NCBI GenBank assembly: GCA_028290305.1
Contig: JAQGKC010000007.1
Coordinates: 1 to 10,971, forward strand
Direction of reading: 5' to 3'
DNA: 10,971 bases
Source: Bradyrhizobium sp.
GTDB taxonomy: Bacteria > Pseudomonadota > Alphaproteobacteria > Rhizobiales > Xanthobacteraceae
Shown here one piece after another: positions 1-5,861 of the stretch. The notes under the pieces were generated by a model that saw nothing but the letters and a program-made list of their open reading frames with translations, was not told the DNA's origin and made no database searches. A program made the position numbers and the translations under genes. Every line of letters begins with the position of its first letter. The first letter of the stretch is position 1.

Positions 1-612
1 AAGGGTTTCCGGCTCGCTACCTACGCCATGTGGTGGATCAAGGCCTCAATACAAGAGTACATCCTGCGTTCGTGGTCGCTCGTGAAGATGGGCACCACCG
101 CGAACCAGAAGAAGCTGTTCTTCAACCTGCGCAAGGCCAAGAGCAAGATCTCGGCACTTGACGAGGGCGATCTGCACCCCGACCAGGTGGCGCTGATTGC
201 CAAGCGCCTCGGCGTCACGGCTCAGGACGTGGTCGACATGAACCGCCGGCTCGGCGGCGATGCCTCGCTCAACGCACCGATCCGCGACGACGGCGAGGCC
301 GGTGAATGGCAGGACTGGCTGGTCGATAATTCGCCCAACCAGGAAGCCATCATGGCCGAGCACGAGGAGTTCGATCATCGCCGCGAGGCGCTGAACGGCG
401 CCATTGGTGTGCTCAACCCGCGTGAACGCCGCATCTTCGAAGCGCGGCGCCTGGCGGAAGATCCGATGACGCTGGAAGACCTCGCCAGCGAGTTCGGCGT
501 GTCGCGCGAGCGCGTGCGGCAGATCGAAGTCCGCGCCTTCGAGAAGGTGCAGTCCGCGGTCAAGGGCACCATCGCCCGGCAGGAACAGGCCGCACTGGAA
601 GCCGCGCACTAA
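1..612 (+). CDS. rpoH: RNA polymerase sigma factor RpoH (sigma-32), 5'-truncated by window edge
   Basis: Heat-shock sigma factor that directs RNA polymerase to chaperone and protease promoters. The frame is open from base 1, so the gene begins outside the window; 203 residues and the stop are visible. The first visible residues (KGFRLATYAMWWIKASIQEY) are the end of region 2.3 and region 2.4, which melts and reads the -10 element. The sequence QKKLFFNLR at visible residues 36-44 is the RpoH box, which separates RpoH from RpoD and other group members. Region 4.2 is near the C-terminus, with the helix-turn-helix LEDLASEFGVSRERVRQIE for -35 recognition. RpoH proteins are about 290-300 residues, so roughly a third is missing on the left. 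An intrinsic terminator follows 27 bases after the stop. Alphaproteobacteria often carry several rpoH paralogues; which one this is cannot be told here. Confidence 0.96.
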   Translation, partial: KGFRLATYAMWWIKASIQEYILRSWSLVKMGTTANQKKLFFNLRKAKSKISALDEGDLHPDQVALIAKRLGVTAQDVVDMNRRLGGDASLNAPIRDDGEAGEWQDWLVDNSPNQEAIMAEHEEFDHRREALNGAIGVLNPRERRIFEARRLAEDPMTLEDLASEFGVSRERVRQIEVRAFEKVQSAVKGTIARQEQAALEAAH

Positions 613-638
613 CTTTCGCGGCATCGAGACGAAACACG

Positions 639-666
639 AAAGCCGGCGGCAACGCCGGCTTTTTTG
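639..666 (+). terminator. Intrinsic terminator of rpoH
   Basis: Perfect 8-bp GC-rich stem (AGCCGGCG / CGCCGGCT) with a GCAA tetraloop, extended by two A-T pairs and followed by a run of T. It begins 27 bases after the rpoH stop. The next gene converges from the minus strand and stops at 682, so the hairpin may also slow transcription from that side, though the minus-strand T tract is short. Confidence 0.92.
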
Positions 667-681
667 TTGGGCGCGAGCCCC

Positions 682-1188
682 TCAATAATAGTCCCGGAAA
701 TATTCCGCGAGGCTATCGGGCTCGTCGAGTGAGTTGAAGTCGTAGGGGTCGCCATACAGCAACGCGCCGGCCTGAGTCTTGTAATCCGGCGATACATCGT
801 CGACCTGCGGCAGCGGTCGCGAGAGAATGTCGCGATAGTCCTGGTAGTTCTGCCTGGTGCCGACGAAGATACAGACGCAATACTGCGGCTCGGCATAGAG
901 ATAACGCACGTCGTCGCCGAATTTATGCATCACGAAGCGATACGGCGGCATGGCGCGCAAAGCTTTTTGCCCGGCCGGATCGTTGGCGAGCCGCACGCGA
1001 AATCCGGCGGATGAGAGATAGAAGCTGTTCTTTTCCAGGAACGGTTTGCTCGGCGTCTCCAGCGCGACCAGCAGCGACGTGCACAGCAACAGCACGATGG
1101 CTGAAAACACGCCAAAGGCCTTGGCGCCGCGAGTGCGCAATAGCTGCCAATGACGGGCCGCAAACGGCTGGATTGTTGAAGCTGACAT
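682..1188 (-). CDS. Small single-pass membrane protein of unknown function
   Basis: 168 residues, not recognised. A hydrophobic segment at residues 24-43 (AFGVFSAIVLLLCTSLLVAL) should be an N-terminal transmembrane anchor; the preceding R/K-rich stretch suggests the short N-terminus is cytoplasmic and the roughly 120-residue remainder periplasmic. That part is tyrosine- and aspartate-rich and has a CVC pair at 104-106 and an acidic C-terminus ending DYY. The frame is open further upstream to 1353, but I chose the ATG at 1188 because AGAGAGAC lies just before it and because the upstream extension runs through a repeat-like palindrome half and lacks protein character. It converges on rpoH and ends 16 bases past the rpoH terminator. 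No function can be assigned. Confidence 0.72.
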   Translation of the reverse strand: MSASTIQPFAARHWQLLRTRGAKAFGVFSAIVLLLCTSLLVALETPSKPFLEKNSFYLSSAGFRVRLANDPAGQKALRAMPPYRFVMHKFGDDVRYLYAEPQYCVCIFVGTRQNYQDYRDILSRPLPQVDDVSPDYKTQAGALLYGDPYDFNSLDEPDSLAEYFRDYY

Positions 1189-1358
1189 CGTGTCTCTCTG
1201 CTGGCCGTGCGGCATGCCCGTGCACATGTTGTGGAGGCTATAACGGCGCGGGTGCGGAATCATGGTGTAGCCGTCATGCCGGGGTTTGACCATCAGCCGT
1301 TTTTTCCGCTGGATGGCGCAGCCGATTTGAGCGCGGGCGATCAATAATACCAACGCCG

Positions 1359-1399
1359 GTCATTCCGGGATGCGCCTCTTGGCGCAGACCCGGAATGAC
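1359..1399. repeat. Palindromic intergenic repeat (41-nt hairpin)
   Basis: Outer arms GTCATTCCGGG (1359-1369) and CCCGGAATGAC (1389-1399) are perfect complements; inner arms TGCGCC (1371-1376) and GGCGCA (1381-1386) close on a TCTT loop. It sits 22 bases beyond the amidase stop and has no T tract on either side, so it resembles a REP-type 3'-end palindrome more than an intrinsic terminator. From memory, CATTCCGGG hairpins of this kind are scattered through Bradyrhizobium genomes; copy number was not checked. Confidence 0.8.
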
Positions 1400-1421
1400 G
1401 AATAACGAGTTGATACGTGTT

Positions 1422-2045
1422 CTAAAAACCTGGTTGCCGTGCCAGCGTCGCCAGCGCGCAGCCTTCGCAATAGCGGGCGTCCTTATAGTCGATCCAGTTA
1501 TGCGCATAGACCCGTTCGGCGGGGATGCCGTAGCGCACCCGCAGCACGCGCACCAGAATCCGCCAGGCAGCGATCTGCGCCTCGGTGGCGCCGCGCGTCA
1601 CGTCGGGATAGTTGCCGGCGAATTCCACCCCGATCGAAGTGCTCCCGATCACCTGATGAAAGGTCGGGCCGTTGTCGATGTATTTGTTGTCGTTGCGGTT
1701 GGCGCCGTCGCCATGGGTCGGAATTAATGTCTCCGGCACCGCCCAGTATACGGTGCCGTCGGTTTCGACCCAGACGGTGACGCCGCGCCGCGTCGGGTTC
1801 TTGGCCTGCTCCGCCGCGCCGCCACGTGCGGAGCCGGCCGGGCCTTCGGTCTCGTGCACGACGATGTTGCGCCAGGGATGGGCTTTTGACACGTCGCCCC
1901 ACGGCGCCAGCCAGACCATCTTCAGGCCGGGAATCTCAGGCGTGCCCGACGCGCGCGCAATAGCCGCGAGGTCGGGGGTTTGCGCGGATGCCGGAGTAAA
2001 GATCGCGATGAAGCCAAGCGTCATCGCCAGCAAGCGGAAGTTCAT
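1422..2045 (-). CDS. Secreted N-acetylmuramoyl-L-alanine amidase (amidase_2 / PGRP fold)
   Basis: 207 residues. It should cleave the amide bond between MurNAc and the stem peptide in peptidoglycan or its muropeptides. Residues 1-21 form a signal peptide (hydrophobic core, cleavage after ASA), so the enzyme acts outside the cytoplasm. Likely zinc ligands are His64 in IVVHETEG, His182 in AHNWID and Cys193 in RYCEGC, the His/His/Cys pattern of T7-lysozyme-like amidases. VWVETDGTVYW (91-101) and STSIGVEFAGNY (135-146) are the expected core strands. The ATG at 2045 is chosen over the longer frame to 2147 because it starts the signal peptide; a GGGG tract precedes it by about 8 bases. It begins 34 bases after the diguanylate cyclase stop on the same strand, so co-transcription is plausible. 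Substrate preference (AmiD-like or other) is not determined. Confidence 0.9.
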   Translation of the reverse strand: MNFRLLAMTLGFIAIFTPASAQTPDLAAIARASGTPEIPGLKMVWLAPWGDVSKAHPWRNIVVHETEGPAGSARGGAAEQAKNPTRRGVTVWVETDGTVYWAVPETLIPTHGDGANRNDNKYIDNGPTFHQVIGSTSIGVEFAGNYPDVTRGATEAQIAAWRILVRVLRVRYGIPAERVYAHNWIDYKDARYCEGCALATLARQPGF

Positions 2046-2079
2046 GATCAGGACCCCGTGGAGCTTCCTCGTAACACGC

Positions 2080-3297
2080 TCACGCGTGCTTGCGCAGAGC
2101 CTGCTCCAGCACTTCGTATCCGGGCACCAGGGGCGGCGCGGGGTCATAAACCGCGTGGCGGTTCCTGCCGTCCTTTTTGGCGGTGTAGAGCGCGTGGTCG
2201 GCGGCGGCGATCAGCCGGTCCGGGAAGGCGCCCATCTCCGGGGTCCATTGCGCGACGCCGATCGAGATGGCGATCGGAATATCCGCGCCAACGCATTGCT
2301 CGGCATCCTCGCGGCATACATCCAGGATCCGGCGCGCGATCATCGCGCCCTCGCGCAGCGTGCTGGCGGGCAGCACGACGCAGAATTCGTCGCCGCCGGT
2401 GCGCGCCAGCATGTCGCCGGGCCGCAGCCGGGTCTGCGCCATCAACGTGAAATGCTGCAGGCAGGCGTCGCCGGCGGCGTGGCCGTAGGTATCGTTGATT
2501 GCCTTGAAGCCGTCGAGATCGATCACCAGCAGCGCGAACGCCGCGCCGCTGCGCTCCGACCTGGCGCATTCCTCGGTCAGGCGCTGCAGCAGATGCCGCC
2601 GGTTGCCGACCCCGGTGAGATCGTCGAGCAGCGCGAGATCGGCGACCTCGTTGCGCAGCCGGTCGATCGCCATCAGCAGGAAGCCGAAGTTCCAGGCCAT
2701 CGACAGGAACACCAGCAGCAGGATCAGTACCGACTGGATTCCGTTGAATTCGACCATCGAGACCTCGCCGCCGATATGCAGCAGCGCGCATCCGGAGCGC
2801 ACGGCATAGATGACGAGAATAAGGATGGCGCAGATGCCGGCCAGACGGGCGCCGGGATTTTCGCGGCCGTCGTGCCGCGACAGCACCAGTTTCAATGTCA
2901 TCGCAACCGAAATGGACTGTCCCAGGGAATAGATGAAGATCCGCATCGGCATGTCGTCACGCACGACCATGAAGTAGGTCAGGCCGATGCAACTGAGTCC
3001 GGTAATCAGGGCAGCGGAGCGCCAGGAGACCGGCTCGCCGTAAAACCGCTTGACGCCCATCGCGATAAAACAACACGCCAGGATCAGCAAACTGCCGCCA
3101 CCGATCAGCGGCAGCCGGGAGTCAAATACGACGCGCAGCATTGAAAACGCGGCACCCGCGGCTGCCGTCAGCACCGCGGCGGCCCAGTATCGCGCGGCAT
3201 CGAATTTGGGATAGCTGTGGATGACATAAGCCCAGACAAGGCCCAGCGCGAGAAAATTGATGACGAATACCGTCCACAACGTCGGAACGTTCAGCAT
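2080..3297 (-). CDS. Membrane-anchored GGDEF diguanylate cyclase
   Basis: 405 residues; makes c-di-GMP from two GTP, the second messenger for motility, adhesion and envelope behaviour. Residues 1-210 hold several hydrophobic helices (about 6-26, 36-56, 64-82, 95-112, 118-138, 152-170, 188-210), giving a multi-pass sensor domain with no named family that I recognise. The GGDEF domain spans about 220-385: DDLTGVGNRR (225-234) opens it, the intact catalytic signature GGDEF is at 301-305, and RPGD at 292-295, five residues before it, is the RxxD inhibitory site that allows product feedback. The C-terminal part keeps the usual ISIGVA strand and ADHALYTAKKDGRNR helix. No EAL domain follows. It is probably an active cyclase. 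The signal sensed is unknown. It lies directly upstream of the amidase gene. Confidence 0.95.
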   Translation of the reverse strand: MLNVPTLWTVFVINFLALGLVWAYVIHSYPKFDAARYWAAAVLTAAAGAAFSMLRVVFDSRLPLIGGGSLLILACCFIAMGVKRFYGEPVSWRSAALITGLSCIGLTYFMVVRDDMPMRIFIYSLGQSISVAMTLKLVLSRHDGRENPGARLAGICAILILVIYAVRSGCALLHIGGEVSMVEFNGIQSVLILLLVFLSMAWNFGFLLMAIDRLRNEVADLALLDDLTGVGNRRHLLQRLTEECARSERSGAAFALLVIDLDGFKAINDTYGHAAGDACLQHFTLMAQTRLRPGDMLARTGGDEFCVVLPASTLREGAMIARRILDVCREDAEQCVGADIPIAISIGVAQWTPEMGAFPDRLIAAADHALYTAKKDGRNRHAVYDPAPPLVPGYEVLEQALRKHA

Positions 3298-3775
3298 CGC
3301 GAACCCCGAACGCGCATGGCCCTGTCTCCCCTGTTATCGAACGACCCGCCCAAGACCTATCCCCGTTGTCTTGTGGAGGAAGATGCGCCGTGTCGCTTAA
3401 CGGACTCTCACCGCGGCGGCGCACAATCCGCACTTGGTTTTGAATTGATGAAGAGCGCGGCCGCGCTGCCTTCGCCTGTTCCGGATCGGTGCAGATGCGT
3501 GGCCTATGTTGGCCTCTCGTTAACCCTGACGAACTCGCGCGAGCCACCGCGATGTTCGCGACGCGCGAAGCTTTCTGCGATACGGACCTCTTAGCTCCGC
3601 CGAAAACGCGCCAAAACGCATAACACCTGTGGATAACACGATGACACCAGCGTGACAGCGCGGGGCAGCGCGCCGCGAATCTGTTGGGATTACATTCGAG
3701 GATGTTGCGAGGCTGGCCCTCCGCCGAGCATGCCTCGTGTCGCGTTTCCTTCCATTAAACCCAAATGAGGATGCT
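3298..3775. other. Intergenic region between divergent genes, no convincing gene
   Basis: 478 bases between the start of the cyclase gene (minus) and the lysine-rich microprotein (plus), so promoters for both should lie here. Open frames crossing it (for example on the plus strand from 3217) lack protein character and overlap known genes. I see no tRNA and no clear sigma-70 promoter. The only notable short motif is a perfect DnaA-box 9-mer at 3628-3636. Confidence 0.6.
3628..3636 (-). promoter_or_regulatory. Single perfect DnaA-box 9-mer (TTATCCACA)
   Basis: TGTGGATAA on the plus strand equals the strict DnaA-box consensus TTATCCACA on the minus. It is isolated: I found no cluster, AT-rich unwinding element or dnaA/dnaN gene, so this is not an origin. 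It lies about 140 bases upstream of the microprotein start and 330 upstream of the cyclase start. A chance match is possible. Confidence 0.3.
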
Positions 3776-3844
3776 ATGGCTAAGAAAGCGAAGAAGGCGA
3801 AAAAGGCGAAGAAGGCGAAGAAGGCCAAGAAGTCCAAGAAGTGA
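3776..3844 (+). CDS. 22-residue lysine/alanine-repeat basic microprotein
   Basis: The peptide is MAKK followed by AKK triads, ending KKSKK: 14 of 22 residues are lysine. The DNA is a 9-base tandem unit (GCGAAGAAG and variants) repeated about six times. Evidence that it is a gene: GAGG lies 5 bases before the ATG, third-position wobble varies (AAG/AAA, GCG/GCC) while the AKK pattern is held, and a hairpin plus an intrinsic terminator follow the stop. A longer overlapping frame from 3765 turns the same repeat into poly-arginine and runs into repeat DNA, so it is a shadow. The composition is like the tails of bacterial histone H1-like proteins (AlgP/Hc1 type), which bind DNA or RNA through charge. 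Function here is inference; a role with nucleic acid or polyphosphate is possible. Confidence 0.68.
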   Translation: MAKKAKKAKKAKKAKKAKKSKK

Positions 3845-3850
3845 CTTCAA

Positions 3851-3879
3851 GCCCGGGTGGAGCTCCGCTCCGCCCGGGC
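3851..3879 (+). other. GC-rich hairpin after the microprotein gene
   Basis: Arms GCCCGGG-T-GGAGC and GCTCC-G-CCCGGGC close on a TCC loop; the only non-Watson-Crick position is a T-G wobble, giving a 13-bp stem. It begins 7 bases after the stop codon and has no T tract. As the first of two hairpins in the 3' end it could stabilise the short mRNA. Confidence 0.7.
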
Positions 3880-3911
3880 ACCCCGGTACCAAGCGAAATG
3901 ATTTTGCTGAA

Positions 3912-3938
3912 ATGGCGGGCCTCGAGCCCGCCTTTTTG
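3912..3938 (+). terminator. Intrinsic terminator of the microprotein transcript
   Basis: Stem GGCGGGC / GCCCGCC (3914-3920 and 3926-3932) with a CTCGA loop, followed by TTTTT. It lies 70 bases after the microprotein stop on the same strand and supports that short frame being transcribed as its own unit. Confidence 0.88.
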
Positions 3939-3972
3939 ATTCCGGGATTACAGATCATCTGCCGCCCTATCT

Positions 3973-4087
3973 GTCGTCGCCTGGCCTGGCCGGACGATCC
4001 AGTATTCCAGAGGGCTGATTGGGGTGCGGTGTGCAAAAACAAGCGCTGCGGAGTACTGGATGCCCCGGTCAAGCCGGGGCATGACAG
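3973..4087 (+). repeat. Palindromic repeat A (REP/BIME-like), forward copy
   Basis: It carries GATCCAGTATTCC at 3996-4008 and TACTGGATGCC at 4054-4064, and ends in a perfect hairpin ATGCCCCGG-TCAAG-CCGGGGCAT (4060-4082) then GACAG. An imperfect hairpin around GTCGTC...GGACGAT (about 3973-3998) forms the left tip. Repeat B contains the same conserved blocks in reverse orientation, so A and B are two copies of one element facing each other. It ends a few bases before the dehydrogenase remnant. Confidence 0.78.
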
Positions 4088-4103
4088 TCAAGATCTACCG
4101 TTC

Positions 4104-4247
4104 CGCGAGGGCATCGAGAAGAACCAGCCGCGCATCCTGATCGGCAACGACGCCCGCTTCATGGACCTGCTGCAGCGCTTTCGGCCCGGCACCTTTTGGG
4201 CGGTGCTGGCGCGCCGGATCGAGAAGATGGCGAAGGCAGGGAAGTAG
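4104..4247 (+). pseudogene. C-terminal remnant of a short-chain dehydrogenase/reductase (SDR) gene
   Basis: The last 47 codons before a TAG read FREGIEKNQPRILIG, then NDARFMDLLQRFRPGTFWAV, then LARRIEKMAKAGK. This matches the usual C-terminus of SDR oxidoreductases of the type ending in R-I-L-I-G-x-D-A-x-x-x-D-L-L-x-R, where the segment follows the substrate-binding part of the Rossmann fold. Nothing of the NAD(P)-binding GxxxGxG motif or the YxxxK active site is present: immediately upstream is repeat A. The stop codon (4245-4247) is one base from the start of repeat B. The frame is intact over the remnant and shows no internal stop. It cannot be a working enzyme. The family call is by pattern memory. 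Confidence 0.7.
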
Positions 4248-4248
4248 T

Positions 4249-4350
4249 CCGTCATGCCCGCGAAGGCCGGCATCCAGTATGCCGCGGCTTTTCGATTCCA
4301 TCGTTGGCGCTTCGGAATACTGGATCATCCGCTTTCGCGGATGATGACGG
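4249..4350 (-). repeat. Palindromic repeat B (REP/BIME-like), inverted copy of A
   Basis: 102 bases bounded by CCGTCAT (4249-4255) and ATGACGG (4344-4350). The first tip hairpin is ATGCCCGCGAAGGCCGGCAT with an imperfect stem; the last is ATCATCCGC-TTTC-GCGGATGAT. GGCATCCAGTA (4269-4279) and GGAATACTGGATC (4314-4326) are exact reverse complements of blocks in repeat A. From memory, this two-hairpin unit is common between Bradyrhizobium genes. Confidence 0.8.
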
Positions 4351-4369
4351 CCCGACTTCAATTTTCAAA

Positions 4370-4827
4370 CAGCGATTGTTCTTAGACACGGCATCGCGAT
4401 CTCGCCGCGCTATCAGCGCGAGTTTTGCCGGGAACGTCCTGCCCTCAGATCATCAGAGGGCGCAGGGAATGCCGGGCGCCCGCTGCGCCCGCAGTCTCGT
4501 GTGCAGTGAAGTAGGTAGCACACGAGGGTAGTCACCACGGTCACACCGGAAAAGCCCGGCATTCCCTGCGCAATGGTTTTAACGGTTTCCTTCGCGCTCT
4601 CCCCGGTGATCGGGCTTTCTTGTCACCGTCATCAGCGGAAATGTTTCCCGCCAACTTGACGCCGGCGTCGAGGCGTCAGGACCACACGACTTCGCCGTCC
4701 GCAAGCATGCGCTATTCGTCTGCAGCGCTGCGAGCGTCCACCGCATCCCGCCCCGCGTCCGTGACGATCGCGAGCCGCCCCTCTGGGGGACGGGACGGAG
4801 AGGGCTATAGAGATGATTTGGGTTAAA
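4370..4827. repeat. Large structured non-coding element, probable dispersed repeat
   Basis: No protein-like frame. Nested inverted repeats dominate: an 18-bp perfect pair (4460-4477 with 4554-4571, GCGCAGGGAATGCCGGGC and its complement) encloses a 9-bp perfect pair CTCGTGTGC / GCACACGAG (4496-4504 and 4518-4526); CCCTC...GAGGG (4442-4460) is just outside. The right half (to the CTATAGAGATGATTTGGGTT motif) has less obvious pairing. From memory, sequence very like this recurs at many sites in Bradyrhizobium genomes and generates many spurious hypothetical proteins when translated; this was not checked. Boundaries are approximate. It may be a non-autonomous mobile element or a structured RNA; strand of transcription unknown. 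Confidence 0.6.
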
Positions 4828-4848
4828 TTGGAAGCGGAAATTGCTTTT

Positions 4849-4937
4849 CGTCATGGCCGGGCTTGTCCCGGCCATCCACGTCTTTCTTGCTTGGATGCCC
4901 AAGACGTGGATGCCCGGGACAAGCCCGGGCATGACGG
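4849..4937. repeat. Palindromic repeat C (two REP hairpins in mirror arrangement)
   Basis: Left arm CGTCATGGCCGGGCTTGTCC... and right arm ...ACAAGCCCGGGCATGACG are complements over about 36 bases with two mismatches. Each arm also folds on itself: ATGGCCGGG / CCCGGCCAT (4853-4861, 4867-4875) and ATGCCCGGG / CCCGGGCAT (4910-4918, 4924-4932). The two mismatches between arms are compensated within each small hairpin, so the small hairpins appear to be the conserved structure. It lies 30 bases beyond the stop of the lytic transglycosylase gene. Translating it gives the familiar false peptide MPGLVPGIHV. Confidence 0.85.
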
Positions 4938-4967
4938 ACTAACTTAGATCGGCGTTTCTGCTGGACC

Positions 4968-5774
4968 TCACCGCCCCACCAGCTGATCCGCAAAATACGC
5001 AATCGTCTTGCGATAGATCGTCGCGTGATTCCACTCGCGCATCGCCTCGAAATTCGCGGTGCCCTCTTCGTAGGGCGCGCCCATCTTGAAGCCGTTGGTG
5101 TGCAAGAGGTTGGCGGTGGAAGCGAGCACGTCGGCCACGCTGTGGCGCAGATCGACCCGACCATCGCCGTCGAAATCGACGCCGTATTTGATGTAGGACG
5201 ACGGCAGGAATTGGGTCTGGCCGATTTCGCCGGCGTAGGCGCCGATCAGGTCGCGCAGCGGCAGGTCGCCACGCTGTACGATCTTCAGCGCCGCGAGCAA
5301 TTCGCCCTGGAACAGCTCGGAACGGCGGCAATCATGCGCGAGCGTCGTGAGCGTCCGGACCACCGGAAGTCTTCCCATGTCGCCTTTGCCGAAATCGGTC
5401 TCCAGCCCCCAGATCGCGACCAGGATCTGCTTGGGCACGCCGAACCGCGCCTCGATCCGCGACAATAGCGCAGCGTTACGTTGCAGCATGGCCCGGCCGC
5501 CATTGATCCGCCCCGAACCGACGCGGGTCGAGACATATTGCTCAAAGCTCTTGTTGAAGGTGTAGCGCTGGCGGCGGTCGAAATTCAGCACCGCCATGTC
5601 TTGGCTGACCCCGCCGAACGCCTGCGAGATCACGGCCTGCGAGACCCCGGCGGACGCCGCCTCCGCCGACATGCCGGCCACGAACGTATTGAAGTCCCCG
5701 CCGCAGCGGGCGGCGAAGGAGGGTGTGGCGGCGATGACGGCGCCGAAAACAACGGCCAAACGAAGCTTGCGCAT
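4968..5774 (-). CDS. Lytic murein transglycosylase, MltB family (SLT_2), with EF-hand-like loop
   Basis: 268 residues. It cleaves the MurNAc-GlcNAc bond of peptidoglycan to give 1,6-anhydro ends. Residues 1-21 are a signal peptide ending SFA-A; Cys24 is too far along and lacks a lipobox, so it is probably soluble periplasmic rather than a lipoprotein. Catalytic Glu125 is in AIWGLETDFG (120-129), and GEIGQTQFLPSSY (182-194) is the substrate-groove motif of the family. DFDGDGRVDL (200-209) matches the calcium-binding EF-hand-like loop known from E. coli Slt35. There is no C-terminal peptidoglycan-binding domain. The ATG at 5774 has AGGGA 5 bases before it. It lies downstream of a second MltB gene on the same strand, separated by 154 bases that hold a CTTGCAAG palindrome pair. 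Confidence 0.95.
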   Translation of the reverse strand: MRKLRLAVVFGAVIAATPSFAARCGGDFNTFVAGMSAEAASAGVSQAVISQAFGGVSQDMAVLNFDRRQRYTFNKSFEQYVSTRVGSGRINGGRAMLQRNAALLSRIEARFGVPKQILVAIWGLETDFGKGDMGRLPVVRTLTTLAHDCRRSELFQGELLAALKIVQRGDLPLRDLIGAYAGEIGQTQFLPSSYIKYGVDFDGDGRVDLRHSVADVLASTANLLHTNGFKMGAPYEEGTANFEAMREWNHATIYRKTIAYFADQLVGR

Positions 5775-5861
5775 GCGAATCCCTTGCTATCTCTCGTCCC
5801 AATCATGCCATGAGAAAAGGACGCGCGGCAGATATCTTCCGCGACGCCCAAGTGCGGTGAA

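Noticed and set aside
1672..3144. 490-residue plus-strand frame opposite the amidase and cyclase genes
   Set aside because: Antisense shadow; low-complexity His/Gln/Asp-rich translation with no motif, whereas both minus-strand genes have intact catalytic motifs.
3628..3636. Possible replication origin
   Set aside because: Only one DnaA box, no AT-rich unwinding region and no origin-associated genes nearby.
3765..4247. 160-residue plus-strand frame with an N-terminal arginine run
   Set aside because: The first part is the AKK repeat read in the wrong frame and the middle is repeat A. Only its last 47 codons, the SDR tail, look like real protein.
3776..4350. CRISPR-like array from the short repeats
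   Set aside because: The 9-base units are coding AKK repeats with no spacers, and repeats A and B are two inverted palindromes, not direct repeats with regular spacers.
4196..4531. 111-residue plus-strand frame across repeat B and the structured element
   Set aside because: It begins out of frame inside the SDR tail and continues through inverted-repeat DNA; no Shine-Dalgarno and no coherent protein composition.
4579..4932. 117-residue minus-strand frame beginning MPGLVPGIHV
   Set aside because: The start is the translated arm of palindromic repeat C and the rest runs through the structured element. MPGLVPGIHV is a well-known false product of such repeats.
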